Origin: Hasllibacter sp. MH4015
GTDB lineage: Bacteria > Pseudomonadota > Alphaproteobacteria > Rhodobacterales > Rhodobacteraceae
Length of the DNA stretch: 64,000 nt
Direction of reading: 5' to 3'
Assembly: GCF_020177575.1 (NCBI RefSeq)
Contig: NZ_JAHTBK010000001.1
Location: forward strand, 806,001-870,000
The position numbers and the translations under genes are program-made. The notes below the pieces were generated by a model. That model was not told the DNA's origin. It worked only from the letters and a program-made list of their open reading frames with translations, and searched no databases. Shown one piece after another: positions 17,725-26,428 of the stretch. The stretch's first letter is position 1. Each line of letters opens with the position of its first letter.

Positions 17725-18663
17725 TTACCCCTCCTCCTCGGCGGCGAATTTCAGGCGACGCGCGCGCGCCTCCTGCCAGCGGGTGAAGGCAAACATGCCA
17801 AGGGTCAGGATCATCAACAACATCAGCAGGTAATTCGACATCGCCGCTGCTTCGCCCAATTCGCGGAATTCGCGTGCGGTCCGCGCGATGCGCAGGGCAA
17901 GGATTTCGGTCGAGAGGCCAGGCCCGCCGCCGGTCAGCACGAGGATCACTTCGAGAACCTTGAAGGCGTCGATCAGGCGCAGAAGCATGGTGACGATCAG
18001 AACCGGTGCCATCAGCGGCAGCTTGATGTGGATGATCTGCTGCCAGCCGGTCGCGCCGTCGATGCGCGCGGCCTCCAACGCGGAGCGGGGCAGCGATTGC
18101 AGGGCGGCCAGCGACAGGATGAAGATGAAGGGGGTCCATTGCCAGATATCGGCGATCATCACCGACAAAAGCGGGTTCTGGCCCAACCAATCGACCGGGC
18201 CGATGCCCAAGAAGCCGCCCCACCACGTGTCACCCACCGCGCCAAGGAAGCGATTGAAGGTGCCATAGGTCTGGTGGAACATGAACCGCCACACCAGGCC
18301 GACAACGACCGGGGCGATCATCATCGGCAGGATGAACAGGGTGCGCAGGACCGACATGCCGCGGATATTGCGGTCCAGAAGCAGGGCAAGGCCCACGCCG
18401 AGCACCATTTCGACCAGTACGACGGTGAAGGCGAAAATCAGGGTGACGGTGAAGCTTTCCCAGAAATTCGGGTCGAACCACAGCCGAATGTAATTCTGCA
18501 ACCCGACGAATTCCGTCTCCGAGATCGCCTGGCTCGGGTCCCATTCGCGAAAACTGCCCCAGATCATGTAACCGATCGGGTAGAACAGCGCGAGGATCAT
18601 GACGAGCGCCGCGGGCGCGATGAACATGTAAGGGGTCAGGCGGCTGACGTTCTGACGGTTCAC
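17725..18663 (-). CDS. Carbohydrate ABC transporter permease (MalF type)
   Basis: 312 residues with six membrane segments; EAA motif seen as LEAARIDGATGWQQIIHIKLPL. The start is a GTG (MNRQNVSRLTPYMFIAP) without an obvious Shine-Dalgarno sequence; the first membrane segment follows immediately, leaving little room for another start. A strong hairpin lies between this gene and the upstream binding-protein gene. Confidence 0.9.
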   Translation of the reverse strand: MNRQNVSRLTPYMFIAPAALVMILALFYPIGYMIWGSFREWDPSQAISETEFVGLQNYIRLWFDPNFWESFTVTLIFAFTVVLVEMVLGVGLALLLDRNIRGMSVLRTLFILPMMIAPVVVGLVWRFMFHQTYGTFNRFLGAVGDTWWGGFLGIGPVDWLGQNPLLSVMIADIWQWTPFIFILSLAALQSLPRSALEAARIDGATGWQQIIHIKLPLMAPVLIVTMLLRLIDAFKVLEVILVLTGGGPGLSTEILALRIARTAREFRELGEAAAMSNYLLMLLMILTLGMFAFTRWQEARARRLKFAAEEEG

Positions 18664-18709
18664 GGGAAGGACGCCTTGTTCGGAATGCTTCGGGGGTCTG
18701 GCAGGGTTT

Positions 18710-18751
18710 GGCGCGCGCCCCCCTCCGGGAGACTGGGGGAGGGCGCGCGCC
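18710..18751 (-). terminator. Intercistronic GC hairpin after the binding-protein gene
   Basis: GGCGCGCGCCC and GGGCGCGCGCC arms (11 pairs, more with the C/G-rich inner part) just after the solute-binding-protein stop and before the permease genes, with no T run. Such hairpins usually keep the binding-protein message more abundant than the permease message. Confidence 0.65.
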
Positions 18752-18767
18752 GGGTCAGGTCAGGCGC

Positions 18768-20102
18768 TTATTGCCAGACGTAATAGCCTTCTTCTTCCAT
18801 CAGGGCGCGGGTGCGGTCCGCGACGCCGTCCAGCGCCTCCTGAATGTCCAGGCCTTCTGTCAGGACCTGGCTCATCGTGGTGCCGATATCGGCATTGATC
18901 CGGCCCCAGGGCGGGATGATCGGACGCCAATCGGGATCGGCATTCTCCAGCGCGGCCCCGAAGGTGGCGGACCAGGGATAAAGCTCGTTCAGCTCCTCGT
19001 TGGCATAGGTGGAGAAGCGGGACGGGTTGCCGCCGGCCATCGCCACCGCCAGGTCACCCTCGCGGCTGGTCAGCCATTGCATCAGCAAGAAGGCCGCTTC
19101 CGGCTCTGCCGCATTGCGCGGAATGGCGAGGCCGAAGCCGCCGGTCTGCGACGCGCAGGCCTCGGCGCAGGGGTGGGGCGCCCATCCGACATTGCCCGCC
19201 ACGGTGGAGCGGCTTTCATCCTCGAATGTCGGGGCGAAGGCGATGGAGTCGATGAACATCGCCGCCTGTCCCTGGGCAAACGCGTTCGCCGCTTCCGCCG
19301 GTCCGAAGGCAGAGGAGCCTTCCGGGCCGCATTCCACGATCGTGCGCAAGGCTTCGGCCGCGGCCACGCCCTCGGGCGAGTTGATCGTCGGCTCCCATCC
19401 TTCGCCGAACACGCGGCCGCCAAGCGGCGCCAGGTGCAGAAGGAAGGCGTGGGAGGCCTGGTGGCCCGATGCCGCGCGTGAAGCCACGCCGCCCATACCG
19501 GGCATCTGCTCGGGGATCAGGCAGGCCTGTTCCAGCAAGGTGTCGTAATCTTCCGCCGGCTCAAGACCCAGCTCCTCGAAGACATCAGTGCGGTAGTACA
19601 TGACGGAGGTCTCAGACCCGAAGGGCAGCCCGTAGAGCGACCCGGTGGGACCGGGCAGATACCCACGCTCCCCGCCAGCCACGCCGATATTCTGGACGTA
19701 GCCGTCGATCAGGTCTTCGGCATCGTAGTTGGGATCAGCCAGACGCGGGTTCATGAAGAACGGCGCGAGGTTGTAGATCTGGTCGGCATAGACGTAGTCG
19801 GCCTTGGAAAAGACGACGTAGGCGATCAGATCATAGGCCCCTTCGTCGAGCGAAAGCTCAAGCGTCTGACGCTCGCGCATGTCGAGATAGGGCAGCATGT
19901 CGACTTCGACCTCGATCCCCGTCTCCTCGGTGAATTGCGGCAGAACCTCCAGCACCGCGTTGTAGTGCGGATGCGAGGGGAAATTCACGATGAGCGTCGT
20001 GCCTTCATAGGGCGCGTAGGGCCCGCCATGGCCGTCGGCAAGCGCCGCGCCGGTCAGCGCAAGCCCGCCCACGATGGTGGATGTCATTAACGTCTTCAGC
20101 AT
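18768..20102 (-). CDS. Extracellular solute-binding protein of a carbohydrate ABC importer
   Basis: 444 residues. N-terminal signal peptide (MLKTLMTSTIVGGLALTGAALA), then a family 1 solute-binding fold (VLPQFTEETGIEVEVDMLPY; later INSPEGVAAAEALRTIVE and AAMFIDS). Periplasmic receptor for the importer whose ATPase is 33 bases upstream and permeases downstream. Two cysteine pairs (CAEACAS region and others) are a minor oddity. The ligand is probably a sugar, polyol or related compound but cannot be told from sequence. Confidence 0.9.
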   Translation of the reverse strand: MLKTLMTSTIVGGLALTGAALADGHGGPYAPYEGTTLIVNFPSHPHYNAVLEVLPQFTEETGIEVEVDMLPYLDMRERQTLELSLDEGAYDLIAYVVFSKADYVYADQIYNLAPFFMNPRLADPNYDAEDLIDGYVQNIGVAGGERGYLPGPTGSLYGLPFGSETSVMYYRTDVFEELGLEPAEDYDTLLEQACLIPEQMPGMGGVASRAASGHQASHAFLLHLAPLGGRVFGEGWEPTINSPEGVAAAEALRTIVECGPEGSSAFGPAEAANAFAQGQAAMFIDSIAFAPTFEDESRSTVAGNVGWAPHPCAEACASQTGGFGLAIPRNAAEPEAAFLLMQWLTSREGDLAVAMAGGNPSRFSTYANEELNELYPWSATFGAALENADPDWRPIIPPWGRINADIGTTMSQVLTEGLDIQEALDGVADRTRALMEEEGYYVWQ

Positions 20103-20135
20103 ACTTATCCTCCCAGTTGCTGATTGGTTCGGGCG

Positions 20136-21224
20136 CTAGAGCGCCACGTCCGTTTTCGGATCGAACAGGTGCAGCCCCTCCGGCCGCACCGCAAAGCGCA
20201 GGGTTTCGCCCAACGCGATTGGTGTTTCTGACTTGATCTCGACCGTCACCTTCGCGCCGCCGCAATCGCAGATCAGCACCGATTGCGCCCCGATATATTC
20301 CGACACGACCACGTTTAGGTCGAGGGACTGGTCCGGATCGGCCCCGGGCGAGAAATCGAGGTCCGAGGGCCGCAGGCCAAGCACGACTTTGCCCGCCACT
20401 TGCCCCCGGGCGCGATTGGCCAGCGCCTCTGGCAGCACGATCGAAAAGCCGTCGCCACGCGCCCGCATCGCGCCGTCTTCCTCGACCAGATCGGTATCGA
20501 GGAAATTCATCGGAGGAGAGCCGAGAAACCCGGCCACGAACTTGTTGACCGGGTTCTTGAACAGCTCAGCCGGGGTGCCCTGTTGCTGGATATGGCCGCC
20601 ATGCATGACCACGATGCGGTCGGCCAGCGTCATCGCCTCGATCTGGTCGTGGGTGACGTAAATCATGTTCTTCTTCACGTTCTGGCGCATCAGCGCGAGC
20701 TCCGCCCGCATCTGCCCGCGCAGCTTCGCGTCGAGGTTCGACAGGGGCTCATCGAAAAGAAACGTGCTTGCATCGCGGCAAAGCGCGCGGCCCATCGCAA
20801 CGCGCTGACGCTGGCCACCGGACAATTCGCCGGGTTTGCGCCCGAGGAACGGCGACAGGCCCAACATCTCGGCCACATCCTTGACCTTCTTGTCGATCGT
20901 GGCCTGGGGTGTCTTTTGCAGGCGGAGGGAGAACGACATGTTCCGCGCGACGTTCATGTGCGGGTAAAGCGCGTAATCCTGAAAGACCATCGCGATATCA
21001 CGATCCTTCGGGTCAAGCGCGCTGATCGCCTTGCCATCCATGAAGATCTCGCCCTCCGACACTGTCTCCAGCCCCGCAAGCATGCGCAGGGTCGTGGATT
21101 TGCCGCAGCCGGACGGGCCGACAAGCACGGTGAATTCGTGCTCGGCCATATCAAGGTCGATGCCGTGCAACACCTCCACCGCGCCATAGCGCTTCACCAG
21201 CTTTTCGAGGCGTATGGTCGGCAT
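20136..21224 (-). CDS. Carbohydrate ABC transporter ATP-binding protein (MalK/UgpC type)
   Basis: 362 residues. Walker A GPSGCGKST, signature LSGGQRQRVAMGRAL, Walker B FLFDEPLSNLDAKLR and switch His VTHDQIEAMTLA are all present, followed by a C-terminal TOBE/MalK regulatory domain (VVLGLRPSDLDF). Start ATG 21224 (MPTIRLEKLVKRYG) has GAAGAGGGA upstream; the much longer in-frame opening overlaps the divergent GntR gene. First gene of the minus-strand operon, with a TGTATACA operator 35 bases upstream. Confidence 0.94.
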   Translation of the reverse strand: MPTIRLEKLVKRYGAVEVLHGIDLDMAEHEFTVLVGPSGCGKSTTLRMLAGLETVSEGEIFMDGKAISALDPKDRDIAMVFQDYALYPHMNVARNMSFSLRLQKTPQATIDKKVKDVAEMLGLSPFLGRKPGELSGGQRQRVAMGRALCRDASTFLFDEPLSNLDAKLRGQMRAELALMRQNVKKNMIYVTHDQIEAMTLADRIVVMHGGHIQQQGTPAELFKNPVNKFVAGFLGSPPMNFLDTDLVEEDGAMRARGDGFSIVLPEALANRARGQVAGKVVLGLRPSDLDFSPGADPDQSLDLNVVVSEYIGAQSVLICDCGGAKVTVEIKSETPIALGETLRFAVRPEGLHLFDPKTDVAL

Positions 21225-21256
21225 CGAATCCCTCTTCCCATCGTTCCTCGGATGAT

Positions 21257-21268
21257 TGTGTATACAAA
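21257..21268. promoter_or_regulatory. GntR-type operator, ABC-operon side
   Basis: TGTGTATACAAA, containing the 8-base palindrome TGTATACA. It differs at one base from the site in front of the metallo-hydrolase gene. Position suits control of the minus-strand ABC operon and the divergent regulator gene. Confidence 0.7.
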
Positions 21269-21354
21269 ATTGATTGTAAATATCCAAAATTGCCTTTTTT
21301 GGAACGGCGCGGTAACAGTGGGGGGTGATCGATCGCAAGAGAGCTGTGTCCCCT

Positions 21355-22023
21355 ATGGCAAATGACATGTCCACCAAGCGTACCGCCACCCCAAGGGGCA
21401 GCACCGTCCGCCATATCGAGACGACACTGATGGACGAGATCGCGGCAGGCGCGCTTGCGCCGGGGGAGCGGTTGGACGAGATGAAGCTGACCGAACGCTT
21501 CGGCGTGTCCCGCACGCCGGTGCGCGAGGCGCTGTCGCGATTGGTGGCGCAAGGCATCCTGATCCCCGGCGAGAAACGGGGCGTGCGCGTGGCTCAGTAT
21601 ACGCGAGAGGAATTGGCGCAAATCTTTGAAGCCATGCACGAAATCGAGGCAGCCTGCGCCCGCATCGCGGCCCAACGGCTGACCCTTCTCGCCCGGCTGG
21701 AGATCGAGACGGCGCAGGCCGATTGCGTCGCTGCCGCCGAAGCGGGAGAGCGGATGGCCTATATGCGCGCGAACGAGGCCCTGCACGAGGCGATATACCG
21801 CGCGACCGGCAATCCCTACATGGCCGAGATCGCCAGCGAATTCCGCCGTAGAACGGGGCCGTTCCGGGCCAAAAAGTTCGCCAGTTCCCAAGATCTGATC
21901 GCGTCGGCCAGGAGCCACGAGGAGTTGATCGCCTCCATCTTTTCCGAGGATTCGAACGAGGCGTCCGACGGGATGCGCGCCCATATGGCGGCCAGTTTCA
22001 AGCAGACCCTCGCGGCCAACTGA
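21355..22023 (+). CDS. GntR family regulator, FadR/FCD type
   Basis: About 222 residues from ATG 21355. GTG 21325 and ATG 21367 are possible alternatives in the same frame. N-terminal winged helix with the signature LTERFGVSRTPVREALSRLVAQG, then an alpha-helical FCD ligand-binding domain (FEAMHEIEAACARIAA; metal-type residues in NEALHEAIYRATGNP and SHEELI). Members sense metabolites such as carboxylates or sugar acids and bind short palindromes. It stands divergent to the ABC operon and just upstream of the catabolic arm; matching operators lie before both. Confidence 0.92.
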   Translation: MANDMSTKRTATPRGSTVRHIETTLMDEIAAGALAPGERLDEMKLTERFGVSRTPVREALSRLVAQGILIPGEKRGVRVAQYTREELAQIFEAMHEIEAACARIAAQRLTLLARLEIETAQADCVAAAEAGERMAYMRANEALHEAIYRATGNPYMAEIASEFRRRTGPFRAKKFASSQDLIASARSHEELIASIFSEDSNEASDGMRAHMAASFKQTLAAN

Positions 22024-22069
22024 CCCTCCGCGAAACTTTTCTGGTTGCGTTCGCACACAAGACCCGACA

Positions 22070-22081
22070 TTTGTATACAAA
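22070..22081. promoter_or_regulatory. GntR-type operator, catabolic-arm side
   Basis: TTTGTATACAAA, a perfect 12-base palindrome 29 bases before the start of the metallo-hydrolase gene. Same core as at 21257-21268. Confidence 0.75.
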
Positions 22082-22109
22082 CACGAGTCGCTGCGAATGG
22101 AGGGTCCAG

Positions 22110-23036
22110 ATGGGCGTGCAGGAAACCAAGATCTATCCGATCAATACCGGCTGGTTGGAAGCCGATCTGGGCACCTACATTTTCTGGAAAGGGCCCGCTG
22201 GAAAGAAGATCTGGAACCCTGTCTATTGCCATTATGTCGACACCGGCACCCATAAGATCCTGATTGATACCGGACTTTGCGACGAGGAACGGGCCACCAA
22301 GTACCACCACAAATGCGACAAACGCGGCTGTCTTCAGGTCCACGAGCATCTGGAACAGAAGCTCGGCGTCCATCCCGACGAGATCGACGCGATTGTCTTT
22401 ACCCACCTGCACTGGGATCATGTGCAGAATATGAAGGAATTCAAGAACGCCCGTTACATCGCGCCCAAGGCCGAGATCGAAATGGCGTTCAATCCGCTGC
22501 CCCTCTATTACCGGACCTATGAGAGCGGGTATCTCGGGATCGAGCCCGCCTATTCCGGCTGCGTGTTCGAAGCGGTGGAGGACGAATGCGAGGTGCTGCC
22601 CGGCATCACCATGTTCCACACGCCCGGTCATTCCGTGGGCCACATGGCCGTGACGGTCGCCACATCTGCGGGCGATATCGTTGTTGCTGGCGATGCGATC
22701 TTCCAGGAACGCAATATGGAGCCGAACCCCGATGAAGGCTGGCGCTATTGGGTGCCGGCACGTTTCGTGAACTCTTTCGAAGGGTGGAAATCGGTGGAGG
22801 AGCTGGACAAGCGCGCCGATTACATCCTTGCCTGCCACGACAAGGTCGCCAACGCGCGGTCCGACGTGTTCCCGTATGACGGTATGCCGATCCGCAAGCG
22901 GCGGCAGGTGATCCCGGGCTATCAATTTTACTTCGGCGACATGCCGGGGGACGCGACGCAAAAGGCCGCCCCTGCGCTCAGCCGGGAGGAGGTGGAGGCC
23001 TATATCGCGGGCCTCGTGCCGCCGACCCCGGATTGA
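22110..23036 (+). CDS. Metallo-beta-lactamase-fold hydrolase (lactonase-like)
   Basis: 308 residues from ATG 22110, which has an ideal GGAGGG site. Metal-binding THLHWDH motif near residue 100, then HTPGHSVGH, AGDAIF and LACHDK supply the remaining ligands of a dinuclear zinc site. Relatives are annotated as N-acyl-homoserine lactonases, but here it is the first gene of a sugar-catabolic arm (HAD phosphatase, aldolase, kinase follow with 3-base gaps or overlap), so a sugar or sugar-acid lactone is an equally likely substrate. Cytoplasmic; no signal peptide. Confidence 0.85.
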   Translation: MGVQETKIYPINTGWLEADLGTYIFWKGPAGKKIWNPVYCHYVDTGTHKILIDTGLCDEERATKYHHKCDKRGCLQVHEHLEQKLGVHPDEIDAIVFTHLHWDHVQNMKEFKNARYIAPKAEIEMAFNPLPLYYRTYESGYLGIEPAYSGCVFEAVEDECEVLPGITMFHTPGHSVGHMAVTVATSAGDIVVAGDAIFQERNMEPNPDEGWRYWVPARFVNSFEGWKSVEELDKRADYILACHDKVANARSDVFPYDGMPIRKRRQVIPGYQFYFGDMPGDATQKAAPALSREEVEAYIAGLVPPTPD

Positions 23037-23039
23037 CCC

Positions 23040-23885
23040 ATGGCGCGGGCCGAACGCACGCAGGCCATCGAAAGCCTGGCGGAGATCGCCACGCGGTTTG
23101 ACGCCATGGTGCTCGACCAATGGGGTGTCCTGCATGACGGCACTGCGCCTTATCCCGGCGCGATCGACGCCCTGCGCGCGCTGGATGTCCCGCTGGCGGT
23201 TCTGTCCAATTCGGGCAAACGCGCAAAACCCAACGCGGCCCGCATCGCGTCAATGGGCTTCGCGGAGGACTTGTTCGAACATGTGATGACCTCGGGTGAG
23301 GCTTTGTGGCGCGACATCGCCGCGGGTCGCGTCTCCGCGCAGCACCTCTATCCGATCGAACGGGCAGGCGGCGATGCCGCGGATTGGGCCTCGGGCCTCG
23401 ACGTGAGGCTGGTGGATGATTTGGGGCAGGCCGACGCGATCTTGCTGATGGGTCTGCCCGACAACGCGCCGCCCGATGCTTTCGACCGTGATCTGGTCCG
23501 GGCGCTTGACCGCGCGATCCCCATTCTTTGCACCAATCCCGACCGGGCGTCCCCGCGCGCGGGTGGCGGCATCGTCACATCACCCGGTGCGCTGGCCCAT
23601 GCTCACAAGGATCGCGGCGGGGAGGTAAGGTTTTACGGCAAGCCCCACGCCCCGGTCTTCGAGGCGCTTGAGGCGGCGCTTGGCACGTCGAACCTGCTGA
23701 TGGTGGGCGACAGCCTGGAACATGACATTGCGGGCGGGGACGCGGCCGGATGGGCGACCGCTTTCGTGCGCGGCGGCCTTCATGCGGCGGCGTTCGGGGA
23801 TGGCGACCCGATCCCGGCACTAAGCGCCCTTGCCCGGGCGGAGGACACGCCGATGCCTACCTACACGCTCCACCAGCTTGGATAG
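23040..23885 (+). CDS. HAD-superfamily hydrolase, NagD-like (subfamily IIA)
   Basis: 281 residues. Motif I as VLDQWGVLHDG (nucleophile Asp followed by Gln-Trp, as in the TIGR01459-type subfamily), motif II LSNSGKRAKPN, motif III region GKPHAPVFEAL and motif IV VGDSLEHDIAGG. Probably dephosphorylates a small phosphorylated metabolite. Starts 3 bases after the preceding stop. Whether it belongs to the same pathway or is a passenger cannot be told. Confidence 0.88.
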   Translation: MARAERTQAIESLAEIATRFDAMVLDQWGVLHDGTAPYPGAIDALRALDVPLAVLSNSGKRAKPNAARIASMGFAEDLFEHVMTSGEALWRDIAAGRVSAQHLYPIERAGGDAADWASGLDVRLVDDLGQADAILLMGLPDNAPPDAFDRDLVRALDRAIPILCTNPDRASPRAGGGIVTSPGALAHAHKDRGGEVRFYGKPHAPVFEALEAALGTSNLLMVGDSLEHDIAGGDAAGWATAFVRGGLHAAAFGDGDPIPALSALARAEDTPMPTYTLHQLG

Positions 23886-23888
23886 ACC

Positions 23889-24854
23889 ATGATCGAACCC
23901 GCTGATTTCTCCTCGTTTCGCACGCTCTCGGCCCGCTTAGGGCAGGACCCGTTGCGCGTGCAAGGGCCGGGGGGCAATACGTCGATCAAGCAAGACGGTG
24001 TGATGTGGATCAAAGCGTCCGGCACCGAATTGGCCGACGCGGAGCGGGCCGACATCTTCGTTGCCGTGGATCGCGACGCGGCACGGGCGGAGGCGGATGG
24101 CGACGGCGACGGAAGCTGCAAGGCCACCGTTCTGGACCCGGAAAACACCCTGCGCCCTTCGATTGAGACGACATTTCACGCCGCGCTCGACTGGACGATT
24201 GTTGCCCACACCCATTCCATCGCCGTGCTGACCCACGCGGTCAGTCCACGCGGGCGCGACGTGGCGCGGCGCAAGCTTTCCGGGCTGCCCGTGGCCTTCG
24301 TGCCTTACGCCAAGCCCGGCCTTCCGCTGACGCGACAGATCCTGGAACGCATCACGCCGGAGACGCAGGTCATCGTGCTGGAAAACCACGGGCTGATCTG
24401 TTGCGGCGCGTCGGTGGCCGAGGTCGCGGCGCTGATGGACGAGGTGGAGGATCGGCTTACCATGCCCGTCCTGCGCGGCGGAGGTGGTGGGCCGGATGCG
24501 CCCGCGCCAGACGGATTTGTCTGGGCCGCCGAAAGCTGGCTGGCCAAAGATCCGGCGGCTGCCGCCCTTGCCCGTGCCGGGTCGTACTACCCCGACCACG
24601 TCGTATTCCTCGGCCCGGCGCTGCCGCAGGCCGATCACGATGGCGCGCCGCCCGCGATCCTTGTCACGGGGACGGGAGTGGCGCTGAGGGACGGGGCGAC
24701 CCCGTCGCAAAAGGCGATGTTGCGGTGCCTGTCGGACCTGCTGTCGCGCCTGCCCGAGGATTGGACGCCGGAGCCGATCGGGGCCGATGCGGAGGCGGAA
24801 TTGCTCAACTGGGATGCCGAGAAATACCGCCAGGCGCTGGCCGGGCGGTCATGA
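23889..24854 (+). CDS. Class II aldolase/adducin family protein (long form)
   Basis: 321 residues. N-terminal class II aldolase domain: GPGGNTSIKQ, WIKASGTELADA, AHTHSIAVL with paired His, and LENHGLICCGAS. The C-terminal 100 residues resemble the extension seen in rhamnulose-1-phosphate aldolase/dehydrogenase-type proteins. Likely metal-dependent aldol cleavage of the product of the adjacent kinase. Its stop overlaps the kinase start (ATGA). Confidence 0.86.
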   Translation: MIEPADFSSFRTLSARLGQDPLRVQGPGGNTSIKQDGVMWIKASGTELADAERADIFVAVDRDAARAEADGDGDGSCKATVLDPENTLRPSIETTFHAALDWTIVAHTHSIAVLTHAVSPRGRDVARRKLSGLPVAFVPYAKPGLPLTRQILERITPETQVIVLENHGLICCGASVAEVAALMDEVEDRLTMPVLRGGGGGPDAPAPDGFVWAAESWLAKDPAAAALARAGSYYPDHVVFLGPALPQADHDGAPPAILVTGTGVALRDGATPSQKAMLRCLSDLLSRLPEDWTPEPIGADAEAELLNWDAEKYRQALAGRS

Positions 24855-26134
24855 GGGGCCTGTCGCTTGGCCTTGATCTGGGGACGTCCGGCATTCGGTC
24901 TGCGGTCATCGACGCCTCGGGCGCGGTCCTCTCCATGGCGCGGGGCGAATACGGGCCGACCGACCCGGACCGGATCGACGCGACCGCGTGGTGGCGGGGC
25001 GTGGAGGCGTGCCTGACGGCCCAGATGGTGGCCTTGCGCCGCGAAGGGTTCGACCCCGCCGACATCTCCCGCATCGGCGTGGACGGAACGTCGGGTTCCA
25101 TGGTGGTGACGGACGCGGATTTACGCCCGGTGACGCGGGCGCTGATGTACAATTCAGGTGGCTTTTTGCCGGAAGCGGAAAGGGTCGCGGCCCTTGCCCC
25201 CGATCCCCACATCACGCGAGGACCCAACTCGGCCCTGACGCGCGCGCTGCGCCTGCTTGCGGAGGATAGGGGCGGCAACGCGGCGCATCTACTGCACCAG
25301 GCGGATTACATCACCGCCAAGCTGTCGGGGCAGGGCGGGTATTCGGACCACAACAATGCGCTGAAGACGGGCTTTGATCCGGCCACCGGCGCCTGGCCCG
25401 ATTGGTTCGGGGCGCTGGGTCTGCCGATGGAGGTGCTGCCGAAGGTTCTGCCTGCGGGTGCGCCCGTCGCACCGCTGGCGCCCAATATCGCCGCGCGGTT
25501 CGGCTTGTCGCCGCAAGCGACGGTCCATGTCGGCACGACGGACAGCATCGCCGCGTTTCTCGCCGCCGCGCCGATGCAGATCGGGGCCGCGGTCACGTCG
25601 CTTGGCACAACGCTGGCCGTGAAGATTCTCAGCCCGCAGCGCATTGATGCCCCGGACATCGGGCTTTACGCGCACCGTTTGGGGGACGGTTGGCTCGTCG
25701 GCGGAGCGTCCAATTCCGGGGGCGGTGTGTTGCGGCAATTTTTCAACGACGAAGAGATCGCGGCGCTTTCTGGCCAGATCGACCCGGCGCGGCCAAGCGA
25801 ATTGGACTATTACCCCCTGCCAGCGCCGGGGGAACGGTTTCCGATCAACGACCCGCATCTCGCGCCGCGTCTGGAGCCCCGGCCCGAAAATGATGCGGCG
25901 TTCCTGCACGGTTTGTTGGAAGGCATCGCCCGGATCGAAGCGCGGTGCTACGGCGAGATGACGGCGCGGGGGGCAGGCGTGCCAGAGCCGCTGTTCACGG
26001 CCGGGGGCGGGGCGCAGAACCCGGTCTGGACCGCCATCCGTGCCCGCGTTCTGGGCCGCGACATCTTTCAGGCCGAGCATACGGAGGCGGCCATTGGAAC
26101 GGCACGCTTGATATCCCGCGTGGATGCCGGCTGA
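24851..26134 (+). CDS. FGGY family carbohydrate kinase
   Basis: 427 residues from ATG 24851 (MRGLSLGLDLGTSG); the longer in-frame opening lies inside the aldolase gene. Two actin-like ATPase domains: phosphate-1 LDLGTSGIRSAVID, the catalytic-Asp region VGTTDSIAAFL, phosphate-2 SLGTTLAVK and the adenosine site TAGGGAQNPVW. Phosphorylates a sugar or polyol taken in by the ABC transporter. Shorter than glycerol or xylulose kinases (about 480-500), with a compact C-terminus. Last gene of the catabolic arm. Confidence 0.9.
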   Translation: MRGLSLGLDLGTSGIRSAVIDASGAVLSMARGEYGPTDPDRIDATAWWRGVEACLTAQMVALRREGFDPADISRIGVDGTSGSMVVTDADLRPVTRALMYNSGGFLPEAERVAALAPDPHITRGPNSALTRALRLLAEDRGGNAAHLLHQADYITAKLSGQGGYSDHNNALKTGFDPATGAWPDWFGALGLPMEVLPKVLPAGAPVAPLAPNIAARFGLSPQATVHVGTTDSIAAFLAAAPMQIGAAVTSLGTTLAVKILSPQRIDAPDIGLYAHRLGDGWLVGGASNSGGGVLRQFFNDEEIAALSGQIDPARPSELDYYPLPAPGERFPINDPHLAPRLEPRPENDAAFLHGLLEGIARIEARCYGEMTARGAGVPEPLFTAGGGAQNPVWTAIRARVLGRDIFQAEHTEAAIGTARLISRVDAG

Positions 26135-26385
26135 GCGATCGGACAAAGCAATCCGCCACCCCTAATGGAGCCTCGCAACGCGCATGCGCCTGGCTTGCTT
26201 GCGCCTTTCCCCTTCCAATTTGCCAGTCCCGCCACCGCTCCTTGCGCAAAGGAATGAGAATCGCATGCCTCGGCATCCGGTCTTGGCGCCTATCGACCGG
26301 CGCCCAAAACGCTCACAAAGCCTCGCCCTACAACCTCCAGTTGAGCGCGATAGGGTTGAAAGCCACTTCCCCATGTGTCCGATAG

Positions 26386-26403
26386 TGTAAATCTCACTTT
26401 ACA
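26386..26403. promoter_or_regulatory. PpsR/CrtJ operator 1
   Basis: TGTAAATCTCACTTTACA, an exact match to TGT-N12-ACA, the operator of the redox and light-responsive repressor PpsR/CrtJ of photosynthesis genes. Confidence 0.85.
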
Positions 26404-26410
26404 GTTGACC

Positions 26411-26428
26411 TGTAATTTAACTGTGACA
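26411..26428. promoter_or_regulatory. PpsR/CrtJ operator 2
   Basis: TGTAATTTAACTGTGACA, a second exact TGT-N12-ACA, 25 bases downstream of the first and separated by 7 bases. Paired sites allow cooperative PpsR binding in known photosynthesis promoters. Confidence 0.85.

Noticed and set aside
17137-18783. Plus-strand open frame of 548 codons opposite the two permease genes
   Set aside because: Asp/His/Arg/Gln-rich antisense translation; the minus-strand permeases are clear.
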